Counted from the stretch's first letter, positions 9,184-19,975 are shown. The stretch is 64,000 nucleotides of DNA from Tetrapisispora phaffii CBS 4417 (GCF_000236905.1 NC_016528.1:630001-694000); one strand, 5' to 3'. Translations and numbers: made by a program. Notes: a model not told the origin generated them from the letters alone.

Positions 9184-12100
9184 ATGTCGTCGATTGTATT
9201 GTCTACACCATTGACTGCTGAAGAACAGCAGTTCTATGGGAGGAAGTTCAGTGAATTAGATCCTGAACAGCTGGGAATCGTAACAGGTGAGGCTATTAGA
9301 CCGTTATTAGCGTCGTCGGGTCTGCCTTCTACTGTTCTATCACAAGTTTGGGCAACTGTAGATGTTAATCAACAAGGTTTTTTAAATTTCAATGAATTTA
9401 GTGCAACTCTGAGAATTTTGGGACATTTAGAGAAAAATCAGAATATCCCAATCTCAAAAGAGTTGTATTCTGTTCCACCTTCTCCATTGGCATCGTTTGG
9501 CAGTGGAATGACTCGTAATGTATCTGCTATGTCTTCTGGTGGACCCGTGCCAATTCCACCAATCTCACAACATGATGTTAATAATTTATCCGCTTTATTC
9601 GATAGAACAGCAAATGGTGCTGCTACTTTGTCAGGTGCCGCCGCTAGAGAAATTTTTGTTAAAGCACCATTGGATAATCAAATATTAGGTAGGGTCTGGG
9701 CATTGTGTGATAGAAGTGATATCGGGTCGATCACTAAAGTCGAATTCTTGATGGCAATGCATTTAATAAATTTATCAATCAGTAAAAGTCCTTCCGTCAC
9801 CCCATTCCCACAATCCATCCCTCAGGCAGCATGGGATTCAATGCAAAGATTGTTAAATTCATCTGTGTCAGCAGTGCCAACTACAAATAGCTTTGCTGTT
9901 CATTCCACTGGTGATTCATTGCCAAGCGCAACCTCTCCAACAAGCACTCAGAATCAACTTCCACGTGGTGGTCTTCAAAGACAATCTACAATCAGTCGTT
10001 TATCCTCTGGTGCTTTCACAAGTGCTCCAACTGACTGGCAACTTACTGCAGAAAAGAAACAGCAGTTCGATACTCTATTCGATTCATTGGATAAAGCTAA
10101 AACAGGTAGACTGAGTTCCCAAATACTGGTGCCATTCTTCGTTTCTTCTAAATTAAATCAAGATGTATTAGCTACTATCTGGGATTTGGCCGATATACAC
10201 AACAGTACTGAATTTACAAAAATTGAATTTGCAATTGCAATGTTTTTAATTCAAAAGAAGAACGCAGGTATTGAATTACCGGATGTTATTCCTGATCAAT
10301 TGTTGCGTTCTCCAGCCTTGGGCTTAGTTCAAGCCCAGCAGCCTATTCAACAACAGCAACCTGTACAACAACAACCTGTACAACAGTATGTTCCAGAACA
10401 ACAACGGGCTCAAGCACCACTTACTCAACCACAACAACATATGCAACCATCAGCTCCGCTTCAGGAGACACAAAATACAGGATCTTTGAACGACCTTTTG
10501 GCATTGAATGAATCCTTTAATAGCCCAGTAAGAGCACAAAGCCAACCCCAGGTACAACAAAATTTTGTTTCTCAAGAGCCAGTAATCCAACCATTCAAGA
10601 AATTCACACCAACATCAAATTTTGGACAAAGCATTATAAAGGAAGAAGATGAAAATGAACTGTCAGCTCAACAACCTACTCAGCAGCAATATGTGCAGCA
10701 ACCTGTGCAACAACCTGTGCAACAACCTGTGCAACAACCTGTGCAACAACCTGTGCAACAACCTGTGCAACAACCTGTGCAGCCTGTTCAAAAACTATCT
10801 GTTCAGCAACCTGTTCAGCAACCTGTCCCAGTCCCTATTCCAGTACAGACTCAAGCACAAACTCCACAGAGTACAGTTAATCCAGGATTTACTGAATTTC
10901 AAAACAAAAGTGTATCAGCTAGAAACACTTCAAATTCGCTGCAAAGAGCTCCATCTGTATCTTTGAAAACCGTTCCAAACTTCGGTTCATTTGGTGGTGC
11001 TGTAGGAGCCGCAGTTGGTGGTGCAGTTGGTGGTGCAGCTATTGGAGCGGCTAACCTAATGAGATCTTCAGACTTATTTGCTGATTCAAAATCATCTCTA
11101 GAATTATCTAATGCAACAACAGAGCTAGCTAACCTTTCTAACCAAGTTAATTCGTTAAGTAAGCAAGCTGCTATTACTAATGAGAAAAAGAATAAAGCTT
11201 CCCAGGAATTGCGTACCTTAAACGAAACAAAATTAAAGGTCGAAAACAGGATAAACGCTTTACGTGCTGCTCATGAACAAAACTCCATGCAGACTCAAAA
11301 ATTAGAAGCAAGTCTAGCTCAAATTATGGCTGAAAATGAACAGTTAGAAACAACTTTACAAGAAGTTACTTCTACTCATACACAATTACAAACTGATGCT
11401 CAACTATTAGATGAGAATTTAACTAAAACTCAAACACAAAATAGCGAATTAAAGGAACAATTAGCCAATTCAAATATCATGTCTAAATCTTTACAAGAGC
11501 AATTGAGATCCAAGCAAATTGAAATCAGAGATGTAAAGGCATCTGCAGATGCAACTGTCAAAGACTTAGCGTTAGATACCTTCACTGCAGCTAGTGTGGG
11601 ACATGAGTTAGCTTCTATAACCGAAAAATTAGCAGTATATCAGTCTAAACAAAAGGAATTGGACGATTATGAAAGGACTATTGAATCGCAACATGAAACT
11701 ATTGAAAAGAAATTCAAAGAATTGGAAGAGAAAAAGAATGATATTGAAGCCAGAAAATCGCAACTTCAAGAAAGATTGATTCAAGTTCAAGAACAAGATG
11801 GTCTATACCAACAACACGTTGCAAGTTTGGATATCATGTCCAATGATTTGAAAAAGAGACAAGCCACATTTGATGAAGCTAACGATAATTTGAGACAACA
11901 ATATTTAGATTATGTTCAAAGAGTTAATGATGTCAAAGAAAAAGGCTTGAATCCATCACATATGTTGGATCAAAATAGCCATGACGAGGAAGTATCGAAG
12001 TTTGTAGATGATTCTGTTGCTAACTCAAGTTTAGGTAAACAGGATTTGAATAATGAGTCTCATATAATAAAGACACCAGTCGAAAAAGAGATTTCAGATC

Positions 12101-12219
12101 ATAAAACAACTTCCACCATAGTAGAACCTCTTCCTGGTGATTGGGAGATTCCAGACGCTCCATCTCCAGTTGAAAATTCTGTTCAGCCTGTTGTAGCGAC
12201 GACTGGCGCAGTATCTTCA

Positions 12220-12255
<36 letters not shown>

Positions 12256-12786
12256 ATTTTCCAAGATACTAGAGAAGACTTCATCAACTCTTATGAGCTT
12301 GGTGAAAATGAAGCATTCGCTCTAGAAAAGGATACCTTCAATGACGATTTCCTTGGTTTGGAGCAAACTAATATTGAAAATGACGTTAACAATGTATTGG
12401 AAGATACCCATTCAGCAGAGTCTTTCGAAGACATTGATGCTGATAACCTGTCACAGGAGTTAGAAAATAATGATTTTACGACATTTTCTGATTTCGGTCC
12501 TACTTCTGTTGCAACACCAGTGGATACAAATGTTGCTGCACAACCAGGAAATAATGAATGGGACGACCTGTTCACAGGCTTTGGTAATGCCAAGCAGACC
12601 TCCAATGCAAACACAGCTAATCAACAACCTGTACAAGAGACTCAAAGAACTATGGACAATTCTCAACCAACAATCGATAGGGCTTTGGCTACAACTCCTA
12701 AGTCTTTAGCTATGGAGGAATTGTGTGGAATGGGTTTTTCTCAAGAGGAAGCTAAAGCTGCCTTAGAAAAAACGGTTGGGACTTAG
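9184..12786 (+). CDS. EDE1: Endocytic scaffold Ede1 (Eps15-like), open frame ends in a frameshift
   Basis: Early-arriving coat protein of clathrin-mediated endocytosis at the plasma membrane, which gathers NPF-motif adaptors and ubiquitinated cargo. The 1200-residue frame holds three EH domains (about residues 11-100, 128-205 and 284-362), each with its EF-hand-like loop. A Gln/Pro-rich stretch (380-560) follows, then a long coiled coil (about 640-910), an acidic region with twelve Asp, and the start of a C-terminal UBA domain (MEELCGMGFSQEEAKAALEK). The frame then stops prematurely: the remaining UBA residues lie in the next frame, up to 12821. S. cerevisiae Ede1 has 1381 residues and ends with the complete UBA. 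See the frameshift entry. Confidence 0.93.
10693..10785 (+). repeat. 12-bp minisatellite coding VQQP repeats in EDE1
   Basis: Seven tandem 12-base units, nearly all GTGCAACAACCT, encode seven VQQP repeats, followed by a short unit. The DNA units are almost identical, which suggests recent expansion. The stretch lies in the Gln/Pro-rich linker and likely varies in length between strains. Confidence 0.9.
12220..12255 (+). repeat. (GAT)12 trinucleotide repeat coding poly-Asp in EDE1
   Basis: Twelve uninterrupted GAT codons give twelve aspartates near residue 1013, in the acidic linker before the UBA domain. Confidence 0.92.
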
Positions 12787-12821
12787 ATGCTGCTACTAAT
12801 TATTTATTAGACAGTGCATAA
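12767..12821 (+). pseudogene. EDE1: Displaced end of the EDE1 UBA domain (frameshift)
   Basis: After AALEK the annotated frame reads TVGT and stops at 12784-12786. Shifting by one base in the run of six A (12767-12772) gives GWDLDAATNYLLDSA and a stop at 12819-12821. This is the expected third helix and end of a UBA domain and closely resembles the S. cerevisiae Ede1 C-terminus. One missing A explains it. It could be a homopolymer sequencing error, which seems most likely, or a true mutation. Confidence 0.88.
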
Positions 12822-13329
12822 ACGAAATTCTAAATTAACTCAGGGAACTTGTAACAACAATTAACTATGAATCATTATTATACCAAAGCGTGTTGTTAGG
12901 TCACAATTGTTGTAGTAAATTGGTGTTGTGTATAAAAGAAAATAGAATGTATATAAGTATAAATGCAAAATAATAATGACAAACTAAATTGTACTATCTC
13001 TGCTTTGATCTAAAATGTTGATTATTGGCAAGGCTTTTCATTATTTAGATATTTTCGAACGTTAAAAGGACGCTTACTCCTTAATTTTAATGAAATGTTA
13101 ATGTCTGACATATAGTGAAATATACATAAATATAAGAATCATAAAAGCAATAGTAACAAGAGTATCGAAACAACTAGTAATTCATTAAGCTTTTAGACTT
13201 TTAGAAGAATCACTACTGGAGCAGTAACAAGATTTTTAAGTACTTTAAATTGTCAAACATCCAGACAAAGGTAGGATATTTAGTCCCCAAGCATAATAGC
13301 GTAATAGCAGAATTAATATTCCTAAAACA
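12822..13329. other. EDE1-PXP2 spacer
   Basis: About 508 AT-rich bases holding the EDE1 3' end and PXP2 promoter. Nothing specific was recognised. Confidence 0.6.
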
Positions 13330-14178
13330 ATGGCTAATATATTAAATCCCCAACGTTTAGTTCAATTAAGTAGATTTAGTCCGAAACTTAGCAATACTTG
13401 GTACTTAATTGCAGCGGTTACATTCAGTGTTTGCAATGCACCACAGGAAATACCTATTCTATATCACTATGTAATGTTACTTCAAAATAAGCAACATGGA
13501 ATGCAAGCAATGAACCAATTTGCACAGAGAGCAGTGCAATTATGTTTAGACAACAAGTTGAATCGAAAGGAGGAAATCGATGAAATGTACAGAAATCCTA
13601 GTAACTTCGATAAAAGGTTAGCGGAACGATTTAGAGAAACTTTACTCAAAACAGGACCACTTGCTGGTTTACCGAAGGCGATTAATTCACTACATCATCT
13701 ATCGAATTCAACACCAGCATCTTTACGCCCACATGTTGAAAATCTTGATCCAAAGGACCAATGTACCTCCAAAAGAGAAACATATAAGAATACAGTTTTA
13801 AGAGTAAAAGATGAAGATGAAAATATGGATCGCCTAAGAGAACGTGGATTGGCTCACTGGAATGAAATATATGATAAAGTGTCTCCAAGAGTCATGAATG
13901 ACTTAAATTCATGTTATCCAGATCTGTGGTATTACACTTTTAACAACGTCTATAGCCCTTTATTTTCATTTGATGAAATACTAACGAAAACTGAAACAAG
14001 TTTAATAATAATTGCATCTTTAGTTCCTCAAGACGTAAACCCTCAATTAAAAGGACATTTGAGAGGTGCACTAAATGTTGGTTGTGACAAAGAAACAGTG
14101 GAAGCAGCAAGATCATTATCTATAATGATCGCACAGTTCTGTGGTGTGAAATGGAAATCTGAGATAGTTAAACTGTGA
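13330..14178 (+). CDS. PXP2: Peroxisomal carboxymuconolactone-decarboxylase-like protein (Pxp2)
   Basis: A 282-residue soluble protein, close to the S. cerevisiae YJR111C/Pxp2 length (about 283). The C-terminal part has the AhpD/CMD-type helix pattern, with LKGHLRGALNVGCDKETVEAA as the signature block, and EILTKTETSLIIIASLVPQ before it. S. cerevisiae Pxp2 is reported as a peroxisomal matrix protein whose reaction is unknown. The C-terminus here is VKL, a weak variant of the SKL peroxisomal signal, so import would depend on upstream residues. No CxxC redox pair of AhpD type was seen. The gene converges on YMR1 with about 109 bases between them, matching the YJR111C/YJR110W pair. Confidence 0.78.
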   Translation: MANILNPQRLVQLSRFSPKLSNTWYLIAAVTFSVCNAPQEIPILYHYVMLLQNKQHGMQAMNQFAQRAVQLCLDNKLNRKEEIDEMYRNPSNFDKRLAERFRETLLKTGPLAGLPKAINSLHHLSNSTPASLRPHVENLDPKDQCTSKRETYKNTVLRVKDEDENMDRLRERGLAHWNEIYDKVSPRVMNDLNSCYPDLWYYTFNNVYSPLFSFDEILTKTETSLIIIASLVPQDVNPQLKGHLRGALNVGCDKETVEAARSLSIMIAQFCGVKWKSEIVKL

Positions 14179-14287
14179 TGCACAGATTATATGTGTGTAA
14201 TGCGTATGTAATATTATATAATGATCTAAATTCGGTATGATTTAATGGTCACTTTTAGCAATATGCATAACTTCAACAAATTGAAGT

Positions 14288-16450
14288 TTACTTTTTACCA
14301 AATATTTCTAACCCAAAGGGTAAGTATTTTGAAATATTATTATTCTTTTCCATCATATTATCAGTTGTGTGATTATTTATATTTTGTGTTTCCTCGGAAT
14401 TCCTATGGATAGTATTCATTTCGTTATCTTTTCTACCATATAACTGCCACCACCACTGAATATTTGTTAAATCAGGGAAAACTAAATCATTGTCATGTTG
14501 GTCAGAAGTAAAAGTGTTATCTATCGAAGAAACTTTTTTGGGCCCATTTAAATCAGACTCAGGTCTGATGTAATTTTTATTTATAAATTCAGCTTCGCGG
14601 CACCTAAAATAATCCCAAACACTTCTTGTCTTTGAAAAGATGTCGTTAGCTTTCATATCGTGTTGATTGTTTGATAAAAATGAGCCATATTGGCATGAAT
14701 ATAAATGGTAAACTAGTCTCCTTATAAATCTTTCATTGAACTCGAATTTATTAGGATTCTGGATTATTAGTTGGTAAACACAATCTAAAAATTGTTGGAA
14801 TACTGGGGATGTAAATTTTAAAGATCTTTTCTCTTTCTTCTTCTTAAAGTGACCAGAGAACTTAGTAACTAAGTCAAGCGATAGGATACCTGATGAAGAG
14901 AAATTTTTGAGTCCATCTATACTAGGGAAAATACCTTCCTCTTTCTCAAACAATATATCTTCATCATCATCGTCATCATCGTTAAACGGTGAATCATTAT
15001 TGGGGCTCATGGTAAATATATCTTTGTAACCAACGGTGTTATCGTGGAAAATACTTTCAGAACTTAGGTGACCAGATCGTTCCAAAAATTTATGACCAAA
15101 TGATATCCAGTCTTTTTCAACTAAAACCATAAATCCTTCGAAGGTCCTAAAATATGGATCTAAGCATAACTGTATAAGCGAGCAGACTTGGGTAGTTCTA
15201 TCCCAACCATCAGAGCAATGGATGAGAAGGTTAGAATTATTGAACACCATAGACTTTAATAGTGTATCTGTTGATGAAAGTATTAGTCGTACATATTTTA
15301 TCCAATTCGAACCTTTATTTGAATTCAATAATTGTGAATCAATTGGTAAGTTCAAATCACCATCGACCATATAATTCTCAACAACATAATTAAGTGTTGA
15401 AGACATAACGTGAATATTATCAATGCCTAGAAACATCCTTTGGCAAGTATTCTTGTAATTATAATTGTCCATATTTTCTGTCCCACCACCCAATGCAGTT
15501 TGACCAAAGGCATTTGCGACTGGTCTTGCATCAACAATTATATTTCTATCTGAATGTGTGTATTTATTAGCTGCATTAATGGGGTCATTTTTCTGATCAG
15601 ATGTGTTTAGATGTGAACAATTAAAGCTTGAAAGAACCAAAGTCTCATCCTGAATTGATCTTTGTTTGGTCAGTCCCGGTAAAGGTTGGGCTGCTCTAAT
15701 AATGGAACATTTGTTTTTTTTATAAAAATAACTTAGTACTGGTATTCTTTCCTTGGATCTATATTTTGATGCATATTTTAAAGTAGAATCGGAAACGTTT
15801 CTGGGGACAATTATTTTATCTGGATAAGTTTTTGAGAAATCATAATCACAATTAATGCTTGAAATTCTCCATGGGCAAGATTCTGATTCTAAATCAAGCC
15901 CTTGTCTTGAAAATTCACTGACTTCATCATATATATCCCAGCTGTTATATTGTAATTCTGTTTTATTTGGTTTATAGATAAATGCATACAATTGGGAAAT
16001 ATCATCTAATACTGTTAATTTTAGTAACGTATCGTAAACATTTTTGGCATCTTCTTCAAATAAGAAGTCTATAGAAAAAACAGTGTAATCTTTTCCTATT
16101 ATCTTTATATTTGTGAAGCTCCAAAGATCTCGACCTTCATACCATTTATTGACGTTTTCATTTGTTGTTATATTTAGTGTGTTCAGATTAGTAAAATTAT
16201 TAAGTTCATTAGTTACAATATCATTATTCACCAAATTAGTCTCCTTATAAACTTTCTCTTTTGAGAATAAAGCACTGCCTTTATTCTTAAAGACTGATGT
16301 AATTATTGGATATGAAACCCAAAATTCTCTACTAAGTGATTCTGATGCAAAGATTAAATGATGCGTGGTTAGATGCAAAGTACCTTTAAAAGAATTCCCT
16401 CGTCTGTGAAGAATCACATCATCTACTTTCGTGACTTTAATATAATCCAT
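14288..16450 (-). CDS. YMR1: Myotubularin-family phosphatidylinositol 3-phosphate phosphatase
   Basis: Removes the 3-phosphate from PI3P, the endosomal and vacuolar identity lipid. The 720 residues compare with 688 in S. cerevisiae. An N-terminal GRAM/PH-like domain (GNSFKGTLHLTTHHLIFAS, about residues 18-36) is followed by the myotubularin phosphatase domain. The catalytic loop HCSDGWDRTTQVC, a Cx5R motif with Cys and Arg both present, lies near residue 410 (genomic about 15180-15220), so the enzyme looks active. The substrate-binding block DARPVANAFGQTALGGG precedes it. An Asp-rich insertion (FNDDDDDDEDIL) and a Lys-rich segment are lineage variable. The C-terminal WWWQLYGRK-type sequence closes the domain. 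Confidence 0.9.
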   Translation of the reverse strand: MDYIKVTKVDDVILHRRGNSFKGTLHLTTHHLIFASESLSREFWVSYPIITSVFKNKGSALFSKEKVYKETNLVNNDIVTNELNNFTNLNTLNITTNENVNKWYEGRDLWSFTNIKIIGKDYTVFSIDFLFEEDAKNVYDTLLKLTVLDDISQLYAFIYKPNKTELQYNSWDIYDEVSEFSRQGLDLESESCPWRISSINCDYDFSKTYPDKIIVPRNVSDSTLKYASKYRSKERIPVLSYFYKKNKCSIIRAAQPLPGLTKQRSIQDETLVLSSFNCSHLNTSDQKNDPINAANKYTHSDRNIIVDARPVANAFGQTALGGGTENMDNYNYKNTCQRMFLGIDNIHVMSSTLNYVVENYMVDGDLNLPIDSQLLNSNKGSNWIKYVRLILSSTDTLLKSMVFNNSNLLIHCSDGWDRTTQVCSLIQLCLDPYFRTFEGFMVLVEKDWISFGHKFLERSGHLSSESIFHDNTVGYKDIFTMSPNNDSPFNDDDDDDEDILFEKEEGIFPSIDGLKNFSSSGILSLDLVTKFSGHFKKKKEKRSLKFTSPVFQQFLDCVYQLIIQNPNKFEFNERFIRRLVYHLYSCQYGSFLSNNQHDMKANDIFSKTRSVWDYFRCREAEFINKNYIRPESDLNGPKKVSSIDNTFTSDQHDNDLVFPDLTNIQWWWQLYGRKDNEMNTIHRNSEETQNINNHTTDNMMEKNNNISKYLPFGLEIFGKK

Positions 16451-16710
16451 TTATTATTGTTTGATAAAACATGCAATGAGATTTACTTGAGCTTTTAATA
16501 TTAAAATTTGAATCCAATAATCTTTATCAATATGTATAAAAAAAGGGCTGTGCTGCTCCTAATTGTCTATCTTACCGTTAATTGAATAAGCTACATTAAT
16601 TAAATATAGTATACACTTTATTTATATAACTATCGGAAACTAATCGTTCTTTTAAATTATGATTCATTATCGTTTTTGATTTAATGATAATACAAAATGG
16701 ATATTAGGTT

Positions 16711-16745
16711 AACGCGAGCATCAAATGTGCTCGATCTTGCGTTAT
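16711..16745. repeat. Bulged inverted repeat (hairpin)
   Basis: CGAGCA and TGCTCG pair across a seven-base loop, and outer arms AACGC and GCGTT pair across a short bulge. It stands out against AT-rich surroundings. It could be a transcript hairpin or a binding site; no RNA family was recognised. Confidence 0.5.
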
Positions 16746-17068
16746 TCTGGTGATGGTTAAAAAGACATATTAAATGATCAGTCTCTTAATAAACATAACA
16801 TGCCGGTAACAATGAATAATCATAATTTGGAATAATCTTTAATAACTCAGAATTCTTGTGGTTAGGTCATATATATTTATACTTTGTTATAATATTATGC
16901 ATTTTAACAAGACTGACACCACTACCGAAAAAGAACTAATCATAAAAAGCAGACTTTGTCAGTAAATAAGGATTCTTAATTTGCACTATAATGTTGAGAT
17001 ATATATGCACTTAGTAACATTTCAATGGTAACTAGAGATAAACATGTTTATTCAAAACATACAGGTAT

Positions 17069-17070
<2 letters not shown>

Positions 17071-17094
<24 letters not shown>
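17071..17094. repeat. (AT)12 microsatellite
   Basis: Twelve uninterrupted AT units in the noncoding spacer downstream of MOH1. Confidence 0.85.
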
Positions 17095-17103
<9 letters not shown>

Positions 17104-17293
17104 ATCAGTTTAAGAACAGCGAGCATTTTGTTCAATTTAATCACTAGTATATAAAATCATAAATGTATTTCTACGCCTTCCCGTAGTTACATCAATAAGC
17201 ATTCTTTTGTTGGAGAATAAGTACAAAATTAATGCTTAAATTTATGCCAGCACTTGATCCCACTCATGTGTAATTATAGTGGTTTTGCAATGT

Positions 17294-17806
17294 TTAATCA
17301 CATTTGCATATAGTTTGCAATTCCAACACATAGGTACCTTCTTTATAGCGTTGTTCTTTCTTCTCGCTCTCGAGATATTTCCAACCAACCACATTTTTAC
17401 ACCAATGGCACAATATATCACAGACGATGTAATCTCCTGTTATCATAGATCTAACTTCTGGTTCCCCTTCAACGACATTAACGACGTTATGCATCAAATA
17501 TGCGTCGCCGGTCTTACCTCGGTAGTCTTTGGACATGATTTGTGAATATGAGGATAAGTGTGTTCTACAAGTTCGACAACCATAAGTAACAAAATTCTTT
17601 GATACTTTATAGTGAGAAGTTGACGAAGCAGAGCTAGAGCTGACGCGTCTTAACCTAGACGATATCGTTCGTGGCGTGAACCAACTTCTTGAACCATTCT
17701 CATTAGCTAGTCGGTAATCTAGGATCTGGAATGATATATCTTCCGCTAAATGTTTACCTTCTGTGGGTACTACCGGATCAATATAAGAAGAATAACGCAA
17801 ACCCAT
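17294..17806 (-). CDS. MOH1: Yippee-family zinc-binding protein Moh1
   Basis: A 170-residue Yippee domain protein. The domain begins near residue 70 with [15 protein letters not shown] and ends with [16 protein letters not shown]. The two CxxC pairs (CRTC and CHWC) that bind zinc are intact, and the C-terminus ELQTICKCD resembles S. cerevisiae Moh1 (138 residues, YBL049W). The extra length lies in an N-terminal Ser/Arg-rich linker after the conserved start MGLRYS. Moh1 has been linked to stationary-phase survival and to the GID ubiquitin ligase family context; its exact role is unsettled. Position and orientation beside SEC17 match S. cerevisiae. Confidence 0.88.
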   Translation of the reverse strand: MGLRYSSYIDPVVPTEGKHLAEDISFQILDYRLANENGSRSWFTPRTISSRLRRVSSSSASSTSHYKVSKNFVTYGCRTCRTHLSSYSQIMSKDYRGKTGDAYLMHNVVNVVEGEPEVRSMITGDYIVCDILCHWCKNVVGWKYLESEKKEQRYKEGTYVLELQTICKCD

Positions 17807-19000
17807 CTTCTCTTTGCAAAAGTATACCTAATAATTTTAGATTAATAGAATAATCTTGAACCCAACCAAACAGACCTTGTGAATCTTAATCAAATACTTT
17901 TTGCTTTACTGCTGTCGTTGTGTTTATTTTTTATACTAAGTACACATATAATAGTATATGTCACAGTATTCTAAATTACCTCCTTAAAATACTGATTTGT
18001 AAAATGAATTATAAACCTCCGTTTCCAGTTATATCAAAATATAATGCTCCTAAATAGTCTAAATTTTTAATCTCTGAATTCTGTTGATGACTATCCATAC
18101 ATAAATCATTAATTATTTCATATAGGGAAATATAGTCATAATCTAATATTACCTTTATATATACTCAAGAAATAAGTGTTATATAAGATGAAATTCAAAA
18201 AGAATAAAAGTGTCTATAATTAAGTACAACTTTACGATAAAACTATATGCACATGCATAACTATACAACACCCAAACCTTTTTTAACCTTATAATGTACT
18301 TTGGAAGAGATAGCAGTGCCTAATTAACAACTAACATGCTCTTGAAAATGTCATGACCATTTATTTATTCAAGAAATAAAAGTGAATTTAACTCTGTGGT
18401 ACACATTTCTAAAGTATCAAGATAACATTATAAATAAGAACTTGTATGTAATACCTTTATACAACATTTCCTCATTTGGGTTTGGCCTTTAATGAGTTAG
18501 ATAAGGACAACTGTAGAAATGTTTCGTCGTGCAGTCAGAACGATCGCAACTAAAAAGCTCATCGTAAAAGAGAACAGTAAGAAATAATCTGGTAACCCCT
18601 TTGATATCCATCCACATGTAAAGTAGATACATAAATGTATATGCTGATTTGATGTCAGGAATGAACGTTCTCAATATTTCTTCTTAAGTTGCAAATTGAG
18701 GTTCTTGTCAAGCCTTCTTTCTTTTTCTACTGGTGGGCATCTCATTTCTGATATCGTAATAAGACGATTTCGACAAATATTGTGTTATTGAAGATGAAAC
18801 ATAATATTTCTTATAATGGTACCATATGGAGTTCTCTTTATACCAAAATAATAATGATTATTTAATGTAACTTCTTATTCATGTATTTTTTTCGTTCATG
18901 GTTCTTAACTTATATATCAGAGATTAAAAACGCAATTATACAGTGTCACGCAAGTATCGACGGAAAATTTAAGTAGATTTGATTGAGGGGATATTCCAAG
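17807..19000. other. MOH1 upstream/SEC17 downstream spacer without a gene
   Basis: About 1.2 kb of AT-rich DNA. A single stress-response element CCCCT occurs at 18596-18600. Only short, unconserved open frames occur, and no RNA gene was recognised. Confidence 0.6.
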
Positions 19001-19975
19001 TTATAAGAGATTGTCTTCTGCTTCTGTTATACTTTCCTTAATTTTTAATAAGATGGTAGTATACCATTTATCTAATTTATTAAACTTATCGAATTCGAAG
19101 ACAGCTTGACTTAATTTTTCACTATCACCTTCATTTAAACAATCAATCAACGTCTCTAATAGGACCGATTCTCTTGAATTATTGAAATTTGAATCATTTT
19201 GTTTTGCTTCTTTAAGAGTTCTTGTAGCGGCAACGTTGTCTTTAGCGGCCAACTGACAAAGAGCCATTTTTAGATAGTACTCCTTCAAAGACCACTGGCT
19301 TAATCTGTTACCCATCGAGTTAGTAACTAGTTGGTGGTAAACCTTTGCAGCGCCTATATAGTCAGCATCAAGAGCCTTCAAGTTGGCTAATTTGACATAA
19401 CATTTATTTGTTAAAGCTTGAGCTTGGTCTTGAGAATACCAATCACCGGCAAGTTCATAACAATCCATGGCACTGTGGTAATCCTGTAGATCATTTTCGT
19501 ACAGTTCCCCCAATTCGAACTTGAAATTAGCACCTCTTCTAAACTGACCCTTCACAGTAAATATTTCAACCGCTCTGTTTAATGATACAGCTGCTTTTTG
19601 AATATCTGTTTGAGCACTAGAATCGGATGTAATGAAAGTATCATTTTCGTCTAAACCTGGTGTGTTATTTCTGCTCGTCATAGCAGATGTAATGCCATTG
19701 GAACTACTACTTTTAAAACACTTATAAGCATCGATGAAAGTATTAGCGGCTTCGTCATCGTTACCAGCATTAATCTGATAATTAGCGGCTTTTACAAAAC
19801 AGTCACCTGCATTAGACAATTTCTTTGAAAGTCTAAATAGAGTAGCAGCCTGTACACATAGATCAGCAGCTTCTTCATACTTACTTTGATCAGAACTGCC
19901 AAATATTTTCATGAAACCAGAAGATGGTTTACCTACCTTTTCGGCCTTTGCCAGTAGCTGATTAGGATCTGACAT
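19001..19975 (-). CDS. SEC17: Alpha-SNAP, SNARE disassembly adaptor Sec17
   Basis: Adaptor that recruits the ATPase Sec18/NSF to SNARE complexes and is needed for every vesicle fusion step. The 324 residues form the expected array of TPR-like helices, with conserved blocks YEEAADLCVQAATLFRLSK, GQFRRGANFKFELGELYEND and GNRLSQWSLKEYYLK. The C-terminus ITEAEDNLL keeps the acidic-Leu ending that stimulates NSF. S. cerevisiae Sec17 has 292 residues; the difference is a Ser/Thr/Asn-rich insertion of roughly 30 residues around residues 92-125, between two helices. The frame runs unbroken from MSDP, so the short 5' intron known in the S. cerevisiae gene is not present here. Confidence 0.93.
   Translation of the reverse strand: MSDPNQLLAKAEKVGKPSSGFMKIFGSSDQSKYEEAADLCVQAATLFRLSKKLSNAGDCFVKAANYQINAGNDDEAANTFIDAYKCFKSSSSNGITSAMTSRNNTPGLDENDTFITSDSSAQTDIQKAAVSLNRAVEIFTVKGQFRRGANFKFELGELYENDLQDYHSAMDCYELAGDWYSQDQAQALTNKCYVKLANLKALDADYIGAAKVYHQLVTNSMGNRLSQWSLKEYYLKMALCQLAAKDNVAATRTLKEAKQNDSNFNNSRESVLLETLIDCLNEGDSEKLSQAVFEFDKFNKLDKWYTTILLKIKESITEAEDNLL

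Larger units (their letters stand above)
16451..17293. other. YMR1 upstream/MOH1 downstream spacer
   Basis: An 843-base AT-rich stretch with no gene seen. It contains a GC-containing hairpin near 16711-16745 and an (AT)12 microsatellite, listed separately. Confidence 0.6.

Noticed and set aside
17208..17225. TGTTGGAGAATAAG resembling the start of a Ty LTR
   Set aside because: Similarity is limited to a few bases, with no LTR end, partner or target duplication.
18489..18674. 61-codon minus-strand frame upstream of SEC17
   Set aside because: Short, Cys/Tyr-rich and featureless in an AT-rich spacer; expected by chance.
19319..19325. TACTAAC branch-point sequence on the minus strand within SEC17
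   Set aside because: It encodes conserved Sec17 sequence before GNRLSQWS and lacks matching splice sites.
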